This document shows positions 43,816 through 51,950 of a stretch of DNA of 64,000 nucleotides, piece after piece. Every line of letters starts with the position of its first letter. The stretch's first letter is position 1. The notes under the pieces were generated by a model that searched no databases, was not told the origin of the DNA, and saw nothing but the letters and a program-made list of their open reading frames with translations. A program made the translations under genes and the position numbers. The stretch comes from Georgenia satyanarayanai (GTDB lineage: Bacteria; Actinomycetota; Actinomycetes; Actinomycetales; Actinomycetaceae), in the NCBI RefSeq assembly GCF_900116375.1, contig NZ_UETB01000012.1, forward strand, positions 1-64,000, in the 5' to 3' direction.

Positions 43816-44189
43816 GGCGCCGTCCGCGAGAAGCACAGGCAGAACGGGTGGCCGGCCGGGCTCGCGTACACCTGGAAGTCCTCGTCCTCCTCGGGGTGCT
43901 GGGCCTCCTGGAGCAGCGCGGCGCCCACGGACATGACCTGCTCGTGGGCCGCGGCGACGTCCTCGACCCACAGGTCGAGGTGGGCCTGCTGGGGGTTGCC
44001 GTGCGGCCACTGCGGCGGGACGTGGTCGGGGGCGAGCTGGACGGAGACCGGGTTCGCGCCGTCGACCCGGACGGCGCGCCAGTCGTCGTCGGTGGCCTCG
44101 ACCGAGCCTCCCAGGACGCCCGCCCAGAAGCGGCTCTCGGCGTCGATGTCCGCGGCGTCGAACACGGTGGTCATGCGGGTGATCCTCAC
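43812..44189 (-). CDS. VOC-superfamily (glyoxalase/bleomycin resistance) protein
   Basis: A 125-residue protein with two beta-alpha-beta-beta-beta modules. It contains DIDAESRFWAGVLGGSVE, HLDLWVEDVAAAHEQVMSVGA and a closing VYASPAGHPFCLCF. The VOC fold supports metal-dependent lyases, dioxygenases and drug-sequestering proteins; the function is not specified here. GTG 44189 has GAGGAGG upstream. It is coupled to the downstream DinB gene, and the pair may detoxify the same compound. Confidence 0.82.
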   Translation of the reverse strand: MRITRMTTVFDAADIDAESRFWAGVLGGSVEATDDDWRAVRVDGANPVSVQLAPDHVPPQWPHGNPQQAHLDLWVEDVAAAHEQVMSVGAALLQEAQHPEEDEDFQVYASPAGHPFCLCFSRTAP

Positions 44190-44282
44190 GGTGCCTCCTC
44201 GCTCGGGTGTGGACACGGTAGCGAGAACCTCCGACACGGGGAACGGCCGCTGCCGGTGTAGGCGCGGTGGCACCGATGGGTC

Positions 44283-44288
44283 TACAGT
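44283..44288 (+). promoter_or_regulatory. -10 element close to the trkH start (possible leaderless mRNA)
   Basis: TACAGT lies six bases before the GTG of trkH. Transcription would begin at or next to the start codon, and no ribosome site is visible. This fits the leaderless mRNAs common in actinobacteria. No clear -35 box was seen. Confidence 0.4.
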
Positions 44289-44294
44289 CCTCGC

Positions 44295-45665
44295 GTGCCA
44301 CTCACGGGCCGCACGCGGCCTCCCTTCCGGCGCCTGCGTTCGGCGCACCCCGCACAGGCGATCGTCGCGGCCTACGCCGCCGCCCTCGCGGCCGGGACCG
44401 TCCTCCTCCTGCTTCCCGTCTCCGTCACCGAGGAGGCCGGTGGCCGTGCCGGTCTCGTCGAGGCGCTCTTCACGGCCGGCTCGGCGGTCTCGGTCACCGG
44501 GCTCGTCGTCGTGGACACGGCCACGTACTGGAGCAGCTTCGGGCACGTCGTCATCTTCCTGCTCATCGAGCTCGGCGGGCTCGGGCTCATGACCTTCGCC
44601 TCGCTGCTCGGTCTGCTCCTCGTCCACCGGCTCGGTCTGCGCACCCGGCTGGTGACGAGCGCGTCGATCGGGACCCCGAGCGGGCAGGACCTGCGCGGCG
44701 TCGTCGTCGGTGTCGCCACGATCGCCCTCATCGTCCAGGCCGCCACCGCCGTCGTCCTCGCGGCGCGCCTGGCCCTCGCCCACGACTACCCGCCCGGGCG
44801 CGCCCTGTGGCACGGGATCTTCCACGCGGGCTCGGCCTTCAACAACGCCGGTTTCGCGCTCTACTCCGACAACCTCATGGGTTTCGTCGCCGACCCGTGG
44901 GTGTGCCTGCCGATCGCCGTCGCCGTCATCCTCGGCGGGATCGGCTTCCCCGTCTTCCTCGAGCTGAGCCGCCACGTGCGCGTGCCCCGGCTGTGGAGCA
45001 TGAACACCCGCATCGTCCTCGTCGGCACGGCCGTCCTCCTCGTCGGCGCCACGGTGACGATCACCGCCCTCGAGTGGGACAACCCCGGCACCCTCGGCCC
45101 GCTCGACGCCCCGGCGAAGCTCCTCGCCGGGTTCTTCGCCGCCGTCGTCGCGCGCACCGCCGGCTTCAACACGCTGGACGTCGCCGAGATGAACACCCAG
45201 ACGTGGTTCGCCCAGGACGTCCTCATGTTCATCGGCGCGGGTCCCGCCGGCACGGCCGGCGGCATCAAGATCACGACGGCGGCCGTCCTCGTCGCCATCG
45301 TCCTCGCCGAGATCCGGGGCGAGGGCGCGGTGACGGTCTTCGGCAAGCGTCTCTCGCGTGCCGTGCACCGCCAGGCCATCACGGTGCTCAGCCTCGGCGT
45401 CGCCGTCGTCATGGGTGGCACGTGGGTGCTGCTCATCACCACCGAGTTCACCCTGGACCAGATCGTCTTCGAGGTGATCTCCGCGTTCGCCACGGTGGGG
45501 CTGTCCACCGGGATCACCCACCTCCTGCCCGACGGCGGGCAGCTGCTGCTCGTCGTCATCATGTTCGCCGGCCGGGTCGGACCCGTCACGCTGGCGACGG
45601 CCCTGGCGCTGCGGCCCCGCACCCGCCTGTACGAACTCCCGAAGGAGCGACCCCTCATTGGCTGA
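44295..45665 (+). CDS. Potassium uptake protein TrkH/KtrB-like membrane subunit
   Basis: Ion-conducting subunit of a Trk/Ktr potassium system, 456 residues with repeated membrane-pore-membrane units. Pore-loop filters are visible as SAVSVTGL, HAGSAFNNAGF, VARTAGFNTLD and SAFATVGLSTGI, plus GAGPAGTAGGIKITT. It starts with GTG and probably lacks a 5' leader. It overlaps the trkA-type gene by eight bases, and the product works with that regulatory subunit. Confidence 0.92.
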   Translation: MPLTGRTRPPFRRLRSAHPAQAIVAAYAAALAAGTVLLLLPVSVTEEAGGRAGLVEALFTAGSAVSVTGLVVVDTATYWSSFGHVVIFLLIELGGLGLMTFASLLGLLLVHRLGLRTRLVTSASIGTPSGQDLRGVVVGVATIALIVQAATAVVLAARLALAHDYPPGRALWHGIFHAGSAFNNAGFALYSDNLMGFVADPWVCLPIAVAVILGGIGFPVFLELSRHVRVPRLWSMNTRIVLVGTAVLLVGATVTITALEWDNPGTLGPLDAPAKLLAGFFAAVVARTAGFNTLDVAEMNTQTWFAQDVLMFIGAGPAGTAGGIKITTAAVLVAIVLAEIRGEGAVTVFGKRLSRAVHRQAITVLSLGVAVVMGGTWVLLITTEFTLDQIVFEVISAFATVGLSTGITHLLPDGGQLLLVVIMFAGRVGPVTLATALALRPRTRLYELPKERPLIG

Positions 45666-46356
45666 GCACTTCCGTCCCCGCCGCCGCGCGATCACCGCGC
45701 TCGGGCGGGGCGACTCCGTCGTCGTCATCGGCCTGGGCCGCTTCGGCCAGGCGCTGGCCCTGGAGCTGGCCGAGTCCGGCGTCGACGTCCTCGGCATCGA
45801 CACCGACGAGACGATCGTCCAGGACTTCAACGGCCGGCTCACGCAGGTGGTCCGCGCCGACGCCACCCGCGAGGAGGTGCTCCGTCAGCTCGGCGTCGCC
45901 GACTTCACGCACGCCGTGGTCGCGATCGGCTCGAGCATGGAGGCCTCGATCCTCGCCAGCTCGTGGCTGCTGCGGCTCAACGTCCCGCACGTGTGGGCCA
46001 AGGCGATCACCGCGGCGCACGGGCAGATCCTCACCCAGCTGGGCGTGCACCACGTCGTCTACCCGGAGAGTGACATGGGCCGGAAGGTCGCACACCTGCT
46101 GCGGGGCACGATCGCGGACTACCTCGACCTCGGCGGCGGCTTCGCGATGGTGACGGCCCAGGCGCCGGCCCTCATGACCGGCAAGCCGCTGGACAAGGTC
46201 GGCTTCCGCAAGAAGCACAACCTCAACGTCGTCGCGGTGCGTCAGCCGGACGGCAGCTGGGGCCACGCCACCGGTGAGACGGTGCTGAGCAGGGGCGACA
46301 CGATCATCGTCGTCGGGCCGGCCGCCGTCGCCGAGGGCTTCATCGACATGACCTGA
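45658..46356 (+). CDS. Potassium uptake regulatory subunit TrkA/KtrA
   Basis: Cytoplasmic NAD/nucleotide-binding gating subunit, 232 residues. The RCK-N Rossmann motif is SVVVIGLGRFGQALALELAESG with the acidic residue in GIDTDE; the RCK-C domain follows (KPLDKVGFRKKHNLNVVAV, LSRGDTIIVVGP). TTG 45658 is supported by GAAGGAG 10 bases upstream within the trkH end. It gates the TrkH/KtrB-like channel encoded before it. A possible promoter for the next gene (TAGTGT) lies in the 223 bases that follow. Confidence 0.92.
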   Translation: MAEHFRPRRRAITALGRGDSVVVIGLGRFGQALALELAESGVDVLGIDTDETIVQDFNGRLTQVVRADATREEVLRQLGVADFTHAVVAIGSSMEASILASSWLLRLNVPHVWAKAITAAHGQILTQLGVHHVVYPESDMGRKVAHLLRGTIADYLDLGGGFAMVTAQAPALMTGKPLDKVGFRKKHNLNVVAVRQPDGSWGHATGETVLSRGDTIIVVGPAAVAEGFIDMT

Positions 46357-46579
46357 GGACGGCGCCGTCGTCACGAGACGACGAACGCGCGCCCGCGAGC
46401 GCCGTTGCCCGCTAGTGTGGGCACACGCACAGACCTGAGCCGGCCCACGAATGCCGGCGGGGGCGGCGACGGCGCTACTTCTCGGGCGGGGGGTGGCGCC
46501 GTCGTCGTGTGGCGGACCGACGGCGCCGGCGGCGGGCCCGGGCGGTACCCTCGGCCGGAGCGTCGGAGGGAGAGGCACC

Positions 46580-47377
46580 ATGTCGCTGACGGTGGCTGTG
46601 GCCCAGTTCGGGCCCGGTGAGGACAAGGCCGCGAACCTGCGGACCATCGAGGAGCACCTGCGCTCGGCGGTCGCACGCGGGGCGCGCCTCGTGGTGCTGC
46701 CGGAGTTCTCCGTCTTCACGGCGCCGGCCATGGACGAGCGCTTCGTCGCGAGCGCCGAGCCGCTGGACGGGCCGAGCGTCGGGCGGCTGCGCGAGCTGTC
46801 CGCCGAGCTGGACCTCACCGTGGTCGCCGGCGTCAACGAGGTCGCCGACGGCGAGCGGATCCACAACGCGCTCGTCGGCATCCAGGACGGCGAGGTGCGC
46901 GCGGTGTACCGCAAGGTCCACCTCTACGACGCCTTCGGCTACCGCGAGTCCGACCGCGTCATGCCGGCGGACCCGCAGGAGGCCGCGCTGCTCGAGGTCG
47001 AGGGCTTCGCCGTGGGCCTGCAGACCTGCTACGACGTCCGCTTCCCCGAGGTCTCCCGCACGCTCGTCGACGCCGGGGCGGACGTGCTCGCCGTCCCCGC
47101 CGCCTGGGCGCCGGGGCCGCTCAAGGAGTACCACTGGGGCACGCTGCTACGGGCGCGGGCGATCGAGAACACCGCCTACGTGCTCGGGGCGGACCAGACC
47201 GGGCCGACGAGCGTGGGCCACAGCGTGGTCCTCGACCCCATGGGCGTGGCGCTGGCCGCCGCCGGCGAGCAGCCGGGCGTGGCCGTGGCCGAGCTGGACC
47301 GGGCCCGCCTGGAGCAGGTGCGCGAGGTCAACCCGGCGCTGCGGCTGCGGCGGTACCGGGTGTCGCCCGCGGACTGA
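46580..47377 (+). CDS. Carbon-nitrogen hydrolase (nitrilase superfamily, amidase type)
   Basis: A 265-residue single-domain C-N hydrolase. The catalytic triad is Glu42 (LPEFSVF), Lys112 (YRKVHLYD) and Cys150 (LQTCYDVRFPE). The sequence resembles Nit/omega-amidase-type enzymes that hydrolyse small amides; the exact substrate is unknown. GGAGGGAGAGG at 46565-46575 and a complete first strand fix ATG 46580. The last about 140 bases of this gene have a diverged second copy at 50612-50755, beyond the inserted lower-G+C island. Confidence 0.9.
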   Translation: MSLTVAVAQFGPGEDKAANLRTIEEHLRSAVARGARLVVLPEFSVFTAPAMDERFVASAEPLDGPSVGRLRELSAELDLTVVAGVNEVADGERIHNALVGIQDGEVRAVYRKVHLYDAFGYRESDRVMPADPQEAALLEVEGFAVGLQTCYDVRFPEVSRTLVDAGADVLAVPAAWAPGPLKEYHWGTLLRARAIENTAYVLGADQTGPTSVGHSVVLDPMGVALAAAGEQPGVAVAELDRARLEQVREVNPALRLRRYRVSPAD

Positions 47378-47545
47378 GCTGCGCCCGATCACGGCTCAAG
47401 GGGGCACATCCATCAAGATACGGGGCGCGGCGCGCTCGGTGCCGCCTCGAACCTCTCATTCCGCGCGACAAATAGAGCACGTCGAACAGTGCCGGTTCTC
47501 AGAATTCGTTCAAAGACCGTGCCCTCCACACGGCCCTTACAGCCG

Positions 47546-48397
47546 TCACATCAGCGCATCGACGTCCGCCAAATAGTTTTCACAAAACCAGTCATCCACC
47601 GCCAAAGCCTGGTATAACATCCTCGCCCAAGAATTCAGCCGACTCCCACCGCGAACCTCTGCCTGTTCCCGGAGGTGCGCCCGCACAGCGTCCACTCCCT
47701 GCTCTTGGAGCATAGCGGCAAGTCTGGCCGTATCGTCTGCGATCGCCTGAGCAGCAAGCCAGCTGTACCTGTTCACGAGATCCAGCACGTGCAAATGCGC
47801 TTCGGCTCGCAATCGAAGCTCGTTCAAGACGTCGCCGCGAACGCGATAGATCACCACCGGGGGCGTCCCACGCGAAATCCGAGCACTCAACCACGGCAGG
47901 TCGTCCACGTCGTCGAAGTATGGGTGAAGAATCGCGGTCGAGGCGCCCGTTGGCCTATACTCCCCTTTCTCACTATTGCAGTCACGGCACGACGGCACTA
48001 AGTTGTCTGGACATACGGAGACCGTCGGAAAGACCGACTTTGGTAGGTAGTGGTCCAGTGTGTAGACGGTCCCAGTCCCACAATAGGGGCATCTGCGGTT
48101 CGGTGCGCTCTCCATCAAAGCGTCGTAGTGGCGGCGGGCCCTACAACTCTTACTCAAGAGACGATCCTCATACTGATATTTGACATCATCTGAAGCGAGC
48201 CCACCGGCAGCAAACTCTCTAGGAAGAGCGTCACCCAGACGTTCGCCCGCTCCCGCCACTGCGTAAGCGCGTCCAGCATCCAACATATGCGGCGTGGCTG
48301 CCTCGATCCTGACTCGTCGCGGCCCCAGCCGCATACGATAGAGAATGTCTCGAATTACCTCTTCATGACCCATACCCGGGCGCTGAAGATTGAACAT
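47546..48397 (-). CDS. HNH endonuclease, PtuB-like
   Basis: A 283-residue nuclease. The zinc-braced HNH core is CPYCGTG (Cys103, Cys106), LDHYLPKSVFP (Asp115-His116) and NLVPSCRDCNSEKG (Cys137, Cys140), typical of the PtuB nucleases of Septu systems. A helical N-terminus of about 100 residues and a helical C-terminus flank it. The ATG at 48397 overlaps the ATPase stop (TGATG), so translation is coupled. A TTG seven codons upstream is a weaker alternative. It probably cleaves DNA when triggered by the partner ATPase. Codon use is unlike the surrounding genes, indicating transfer. Confidence 0.8.
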   Translation of the reverse strand: MFNLQRPGMGHEEVIRDILYRMRLGPRRVRIEAATPHMLDAGRAYAVAGAGERLGDALPREFAAGGLASDDVKYQYEDRLLSKSCRARRHYDALMESAPNRRCPYCGTGTVYTLDHYLPKSVFPTVSVCPDNLVPSCRDCNSEKGEYRPTGASTAILHPYFDDVDDLPWLSARISRGTPPVVIYRVRGDVLNELRLRAEAHLHVLDLVNRYSWLAAQAIADDTARLAAMLQEQGVDAVRAHLREQAEVRGGSRLNSWARMLYQALAVDDWFCENYLADVDALM

Positions 48398-49884
48398 CAG
48401 CCTTGCAGCCCGTAGCAAAGAGATCGCAGAACTGCCCTTCCTTCACCGCCGAGTTGGCCCCGAAACCGCGCCAGTGCTCGGTCGTAATCGCCTCGCTCCA
48501 GAGTAGCCGCATCCTTCAACAGCGCATGAAAACCCGTGTGCGACACTTCCAGCCCAAAGACCATGGACGTCAATACGCCGGTCGACTCGCCAAAGGTTTC
48601 GACGTCGAGACTATGCACGCCTAGGCGCCTTCCAGACCTAGAGATCAGGTGCACGCAACTCCGTGGGACCTCTTGAAGCACAACGGGCGAGTGGGTCGCT
48701 ACAATGGCAATTCCATTTCGCTCCTCCATCAAATCGGATATCGCGCGCATCAGCGCCGACAGCAGAGGCGGATGCAGGTGCGACTCGGGCTCATCGATCA
48801 GCACGAGCGACTTCTCATTAACCATTTGAACAAGTTTAGTCACCGTGAGTAGAGCGATCTTGTGACCAGAACTCAACTTCGAGAAGGCACATCCAATGTA
48901 CTCTGCATCGAAATCGTCGGGCGAGGCTGCCGCGAATCGCCCGATCTCTGACTCTGCGAGCAGAGGATCGCGATAAAGATGCGCCATCGCAGCGCGCCAC
49001 CGATCGTGCCGCGGGCCGAACCAGCATAGCCGCAGACTGTCTGTAAAATCCCGCGCAAGCTCTTGGTCATTTCGAAGCCCCGAGCCGCCGCCATCACGCA
49101 ACCCGACATAGCTCACACGGCGCCCCTCCTTTGTCCTATCGGCCATATAGAAGTGATCGAAAGGGTCAAACGCCGAGAACGACACCTTCACGAGGTTCAC
49201 GAAAGGCAGTTCGCCACCGTCGCCCTCACTCACCCAGCTGGCGTCCGTACGTCCGGGCTCTTGCAACGAGCCAGCCATGCCGCGCAGGAGCGTGGTTTTT
49301 CCGACACCATTGCTACCGATCAGCACATGCACATTCGTCGGAGGATTGGCCTCGGGTTGCACTTCGAAACCAAGCGACAGCTGGCCCCCCTCGGTCGGGA
49401 CCTTATACGCGAATCGATAGCTATCAAGCACCGAGCCGCCATGCACGATCCTGCGGAATTGATCCGTCACGGTGCGCACGTCGACACTTCGCAGAAGGGA
49501 GATGTGCAGTACCGGTTCACCAATTGCGACCGCGAAAGCATGCTGGTCGTATGCGATGTCTCTGAGAGCCGCCAACACCTGCTGACCGAGGCCATTGGGC
49601 AACTCCCGCAGTTTTTCATAGTATTCGCGGTCTTGCCCTACCGAAAATGCGTCTTGCTCCAGGAGCGTGAAAGAGGTAGGCAGTTTCGTTCGCAGACCTT
49701 CATCACCCATGCCAGTTTTGGCGATCTTCACGAACCCAAGTTCCTCGGCGCCGTCTTCGCTGGAGTAATAGAGTTTAAAGAGTGTCTTGAACCCGTAGTC
49801 GTCCCAGTTGTCACGAATCAACGACACCACGCCCGCTTTTTGAGCGGGGAACGCACCGCGGGTCAAAACGCGGAAGTGGAGCAT
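48397..49884 (-). CDS. AAA/ABC-type ATPase, PtuA-like (Septu-type defence)
   Basis: A 495-residue ATPase. An unusual N-terminal domain of about 180 residues (NWDDYGFKTLFKLYY) precedes an SMC/ABC-like ATPase: Walker A GSNGVGKTT at 190-198, signature LSSGHK at 337-342, Walker B VLIDEPESHLHP at 361-372 and H-loop ATHSP at 396-400. ATPases of this kind paired with an HNH nuclease form Septu (PtuA/PtuB); retrons also recruit them, but no reverse transcriptase is present. GAAGG at 49891 supports ATG 49884. The N-terminal domain is longer than I would expect for a minimal PtuA, so this may be a variant type. Confidence 0.78.
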   Translation of the reverse strand: MLHFRVLTRGAFPAQKAGVVSLIRDNWDDYGFKTLFKLYYSSEDGAEELGFVKIAKTGMGDEGLRTKLPTSFTLLEQDAFSVGQDREYYEKLRELPNGLGQQVLAALRDIAYDQHAFAVAIGEPVLHISLLRSVDVRTVTDQFRRIVHGGSVLDSYRFAYKVPTEGGQLSLGFEVQPEANPPTNVHVLIGSNGVGKTTLLRGMAGSLQEPGRTDASWVSEGDGGELPFVNLVKVSFSAFDPFDHFYMADRTKEGRRVSYVGLRDGGGSGLRNDQELARDFTDSLRLCWFGPRHDRWRAAMAHLYRDPLLAESEIGRFAAASPDDFDAEYIGCAFSKLSSGHKIALLTVTKLVQMVNEKSLVLIDEPESHLHPPLLSALMRAISDLMEERNGIAIVATHSPVVLQEVPRSCVHLISRSGRRLGVHSLDVETFGESTGVLTSMVFGLEVSHTGFHALLKDAATLERGDYDRALARFRGQLGGEGRAVLRSLCYGLQG

Positions 49885-50440
49885 GGCGCACCTTCAATCG
49901 AGTCGAGGATCCTGCGAAGACACTACAGAAGTCTGCAGAGAAGGAGCCCCGCGCTGATCCGGCGGCGACCAATCAGGATGCAACCTGAGCTGGTCTCTCC
50001 ACGTCACGAGCGCCCCAGTTCAGCCGAGCGGCCGACCTCCGCCACTCCGCAGGCCTCTCGGGTCTCCCTGGCACTTCGATCCATTGGACTCACGATGGAG
50101 AGCCATAGCACGTGTCCATACGGATATTCCGCTGCGCGTCGCCCCATGCCGTGCTTCGGTGACAGAAGGCTTGATCACCGGACTAGTTGACTAGACGCAC
50201 TGTCGGCTGGCAGGTGCCGTCGGCTCGCGTCGGCCGTCGGTCAGTCAATCGCGCAATGCAGGGAACAAGAGACACTCCCACCCGCTTAGGACGTTCGCGG
50301 CACATCGGCGCCACCCGAGGCCACGAGCACCAGGGCGTCCTCGTGCCTGTGAACTCCCCGGACGGGTTCTCTTCCTGGAATCTCGCTGGCAGCACACCGG
50401 ACTGCGCCGTCGGTGCAATCAGCCGCGCAACTACATATCC

Positions 50441-50590
50441 GTCGGGGACTGGCATCATAGGCACCGCGACGATCGCGGCGTCGGGATCCTCAACGGCCTG
50501 CGGCAGCCTAGTGTTCTCGATCTCGACGAACTCGATGTTGCGCCCGTTTGCGGTGCCGGCGATCTTGATTGGCGGTGACCTCGATAGTCC
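50441..50590 (-). pseudogene. Internal fragment of metQ (decayed copy)
   Basis: On the minus strand this stretch still encodes NIEFVEIENTRLPQAVEDPD followed by AAIVAV, nearly identical to NIEFVEIENATLPQAVEDQD in the intact metQ at 51951-52760. Homology covers about 45 codons and fades on both sides; there is no start or signal peptide. It is followed directly by the nitrilase fragment. Confidence 0.85.
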
Positions 50591-50611
50591 CTGGCTTCGT
50601 GAGGGGCTTGG

Positions 50612-50755
50612 CGTCATCCTCCGACCCCATGAGCGTGGCCGTGGCCGCCGCCGGGGCGGCCGTGGCGCAGCTGGACCGGGCCCGCCTGAAGCAGGTGCGA
50701 GGTCAACCCGGCGCTGCGGCTGCGGCGCTACCGGGTGTCGCCGACGGCGCGCTGA
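50612..50755 (+). pseudogene. 3' fragment of the nitrilase-family gene (decayed copy)
   Basis: The stretch aligns with the last about 140 bases of the nitrilase gene, including AGCTGGACCGGGCCCGCCTG and GGTCAACCCGGCGCTGCGG, with an eight-base deletion, a one-base deletion (frameshift) and scattered substitutions. It ends with a TGA like the parent. The divergence rules out a very recent duplication. Confidence 0.88.
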
Positions 50756-50841
50756 CCGTCGGCGGACGGCGGCGTCTGGTTTGGCGCGCATGCCTATACA
50801 ATCTCGCGGGCGGCAACGGGTGCCGCCGGACGGAGGCAACG

Positions 50842-51690
50842 ATGCGCTCACACATCCGGACGGCAGCTGTCGTCCTCAGCCTGGGCCTCGTGGTGGCCGC
50901 GTGCTCCGACGCCGAGGAGGCGCCGGCGGACGCCGCCCCCACGAGTGAGGGCCAGCAGCCGACGGCGGAGAGCACCGACGCCGAGGACCACGGCGCGCAC
51001 GACTCCCACGGCAGCACGGACCACGACGCCGCTGCCGCCGCAGCAGCCACGGGCCCGGTGGGCGCCTCCGTGCTCGGCACCTCGACCGGCTCCTTCGGCC
51101 CGCTGGGCGAGGGCCTGGGCAGCGCGACGAACACGCTCGTCGTCGAGGGCACCGTGACGCTCGTCAAGGACGAGTCCGGCACCGAGATCACCACCAACGT
51201 CGGCGGCCTGCTGTCCGGCGCCGACCACGCCGCCCACCTGCACGACGGCTCGTGCACCGAGTTCGGCGGGCACTACATGCACGACCACGCCGGCCCGCCG
51301 GAGCCGCCGAACGAGATCTGGCTGTCCTCCACTGGCGACCCGGTCGGGTCCCTCCAGCCGAGCCAGGCGGGCACGGCGGTGGGCGCCGGCGGGGCCGACT
51401 GGGTCCCGCGGGAGACGCCGCTGTCGATGATGATCCACGACTCCGAGCTCCCCGGTCTGCCGATCGCGTGCGCGGACTTCGCCGCCTACGACGGGCCCGC
51501 CACCCTGGTGCTCGAGCCCACCGACGACGGCATCGACGCGATCGAGTACTCCCTCGACGGCGGCGAGTGGACGGCCTACGAGGCCCCGGTCGAGATCACC
51601 GAGCCCGGCGAGCACACCGTGGCCTACGCGCCCGCCGGCGAGCACGACGACGCCCCGGAGATCACCTTCACGGTCGCCGGCGCCCGGTAG
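50842..51690 (+). CDS. Lipoprotein with Cu/Zn-SOD-like domain and C-terminal Ig-like domain
   Basis: A 282-residue lipoprotein with lipobox VAAC (Cys21). A Ser/Thr/Asp/His-rich tether (GAHDSHGSTDHD) leads to a domain resembling periplasmic Cu/Zn superoxide dismutase: AAHLHDGSC, GGHYMHDHAGPPEP, LSMMIHDSELP and IACADF occupy equivalent places, although the metal ligands are incomplete compared with classical SodC. The last about 65 residues (AIEYSLDGGEWTAYEAPVEI, GEHTVAYAPAG) form an OmpL47-type beta-sandwich. CGGAGG at 50830 supports ATG 50842. The His clusters suggest metal binding. SOD activity is uncertain. Confidence 0.6.
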   Translation: MRSHIRTAAVVLSLGLVVAACSDAEEAPADAAPTSEGQQPTAESTDAEDHGAHDSHGSTDHDAAAAAAATGPVGASVLGTSTGSFGPLGEGLGSATNTLVVEGTVTLVKDESGTEITTNVGGLLSGADHAAHLHDGSCTEFGGHYMHDHAGPPEPPNEIWLSSTGDPVGSLQPSQAGTAVGAGGADWVPRETPLSMMIHDSELPGLPIACADFAAYDGPATLVLEPTDDGIDAIEYSLDGGEWTAYEAPVEITEPGEHTVAYAPAGEHDDAPEITFTVAGAR

Positions 51691-51697
51691 CGGCCGC

Positions 51698-51947
51698 AGG
51701 AACAACTCAGCTCTCGGCGAGAGGGTGCGACCCCCTCGCGCCGCGGGCCGGACCAGGAACAACTCAGCTCTCGACGAGAGGGTGCGACCCCCTCGCGCCG
51801 AGAGCGGGACCAGGAACAACTCAGCTCTCGACGCGGGGGTGAGACCCCCTCGCGCCGAGAGCCGGACCAGGAACAACTCAGCTCTCGACGCGGGGGTGAG
51901 AGCCCCTTGGGGGTGAGCCCCCCTTGCGCCGAGAGCTGAGTTGTTCC
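51698..51947. repeat. 57-bp tandem array (four units) with inverted terminal copy
   Basis: AGGAACAACTCAGCTCTCG starts at 51698, 51755, 51812 and 51869, exactly 57 bp apart. Each unit continues with GGTG...ACCCCCTCGCGCCG. An inverted copy of the start, GCCGAGAGCTGAGTTGTTCC, closes the array at 51928-51947, three bases before the metQ stop. It fills the space between the convergent SodC-like and metQ genes. Confidence 0.92.
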
Positions 51948-51950
51948 GGA

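Larger units (their letters stand above)
47378..50440. other. Lower-G+C genomic island carrying an ATPase/HNH pair
   Basis: From just after the nitrilase stop to the metQ-like fragment the base composition shifts visibly: A/T third positions, AT-rich intergenic stretches and rare codons for this genome. It holds only two genes, both minus strand. No integrase or transposase gene and no clear terminal repeats were seen. The ends are inferred from composition and from the position of the duplicated flanking-gene fragments. 49885-50440 holds no recognisable gene. Confidence 0.75.

Noticed and set aside
48403-49565. Several plus-strand frames opposite the island ATPase gene
   Set aside because: They are antisense to a gene with complete ATPase motifs and their translations show no domains or ribosome sites.
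47378-50440. Retron carrying PtuA/PtuB-type effectors
   Set aside because: No reverse transcriptase gene or retron ncRNA-like inverted repeats were found in or beside the island.
47378-50841. Integrase-mediated island with att sites in the nitrilase 3' end
   Set aside because: The repeated nitrilase end is about 140 bases, diverged and frameshifted, no integrase is present, and a metQ fragment lies beside it; a duplication explains the arrangement better.
51698-51947. CRISPR-like array
   Set aside because: The 57-bp units are similar over their full length rather than repeat plus unique spacer, and no cas genes are present.
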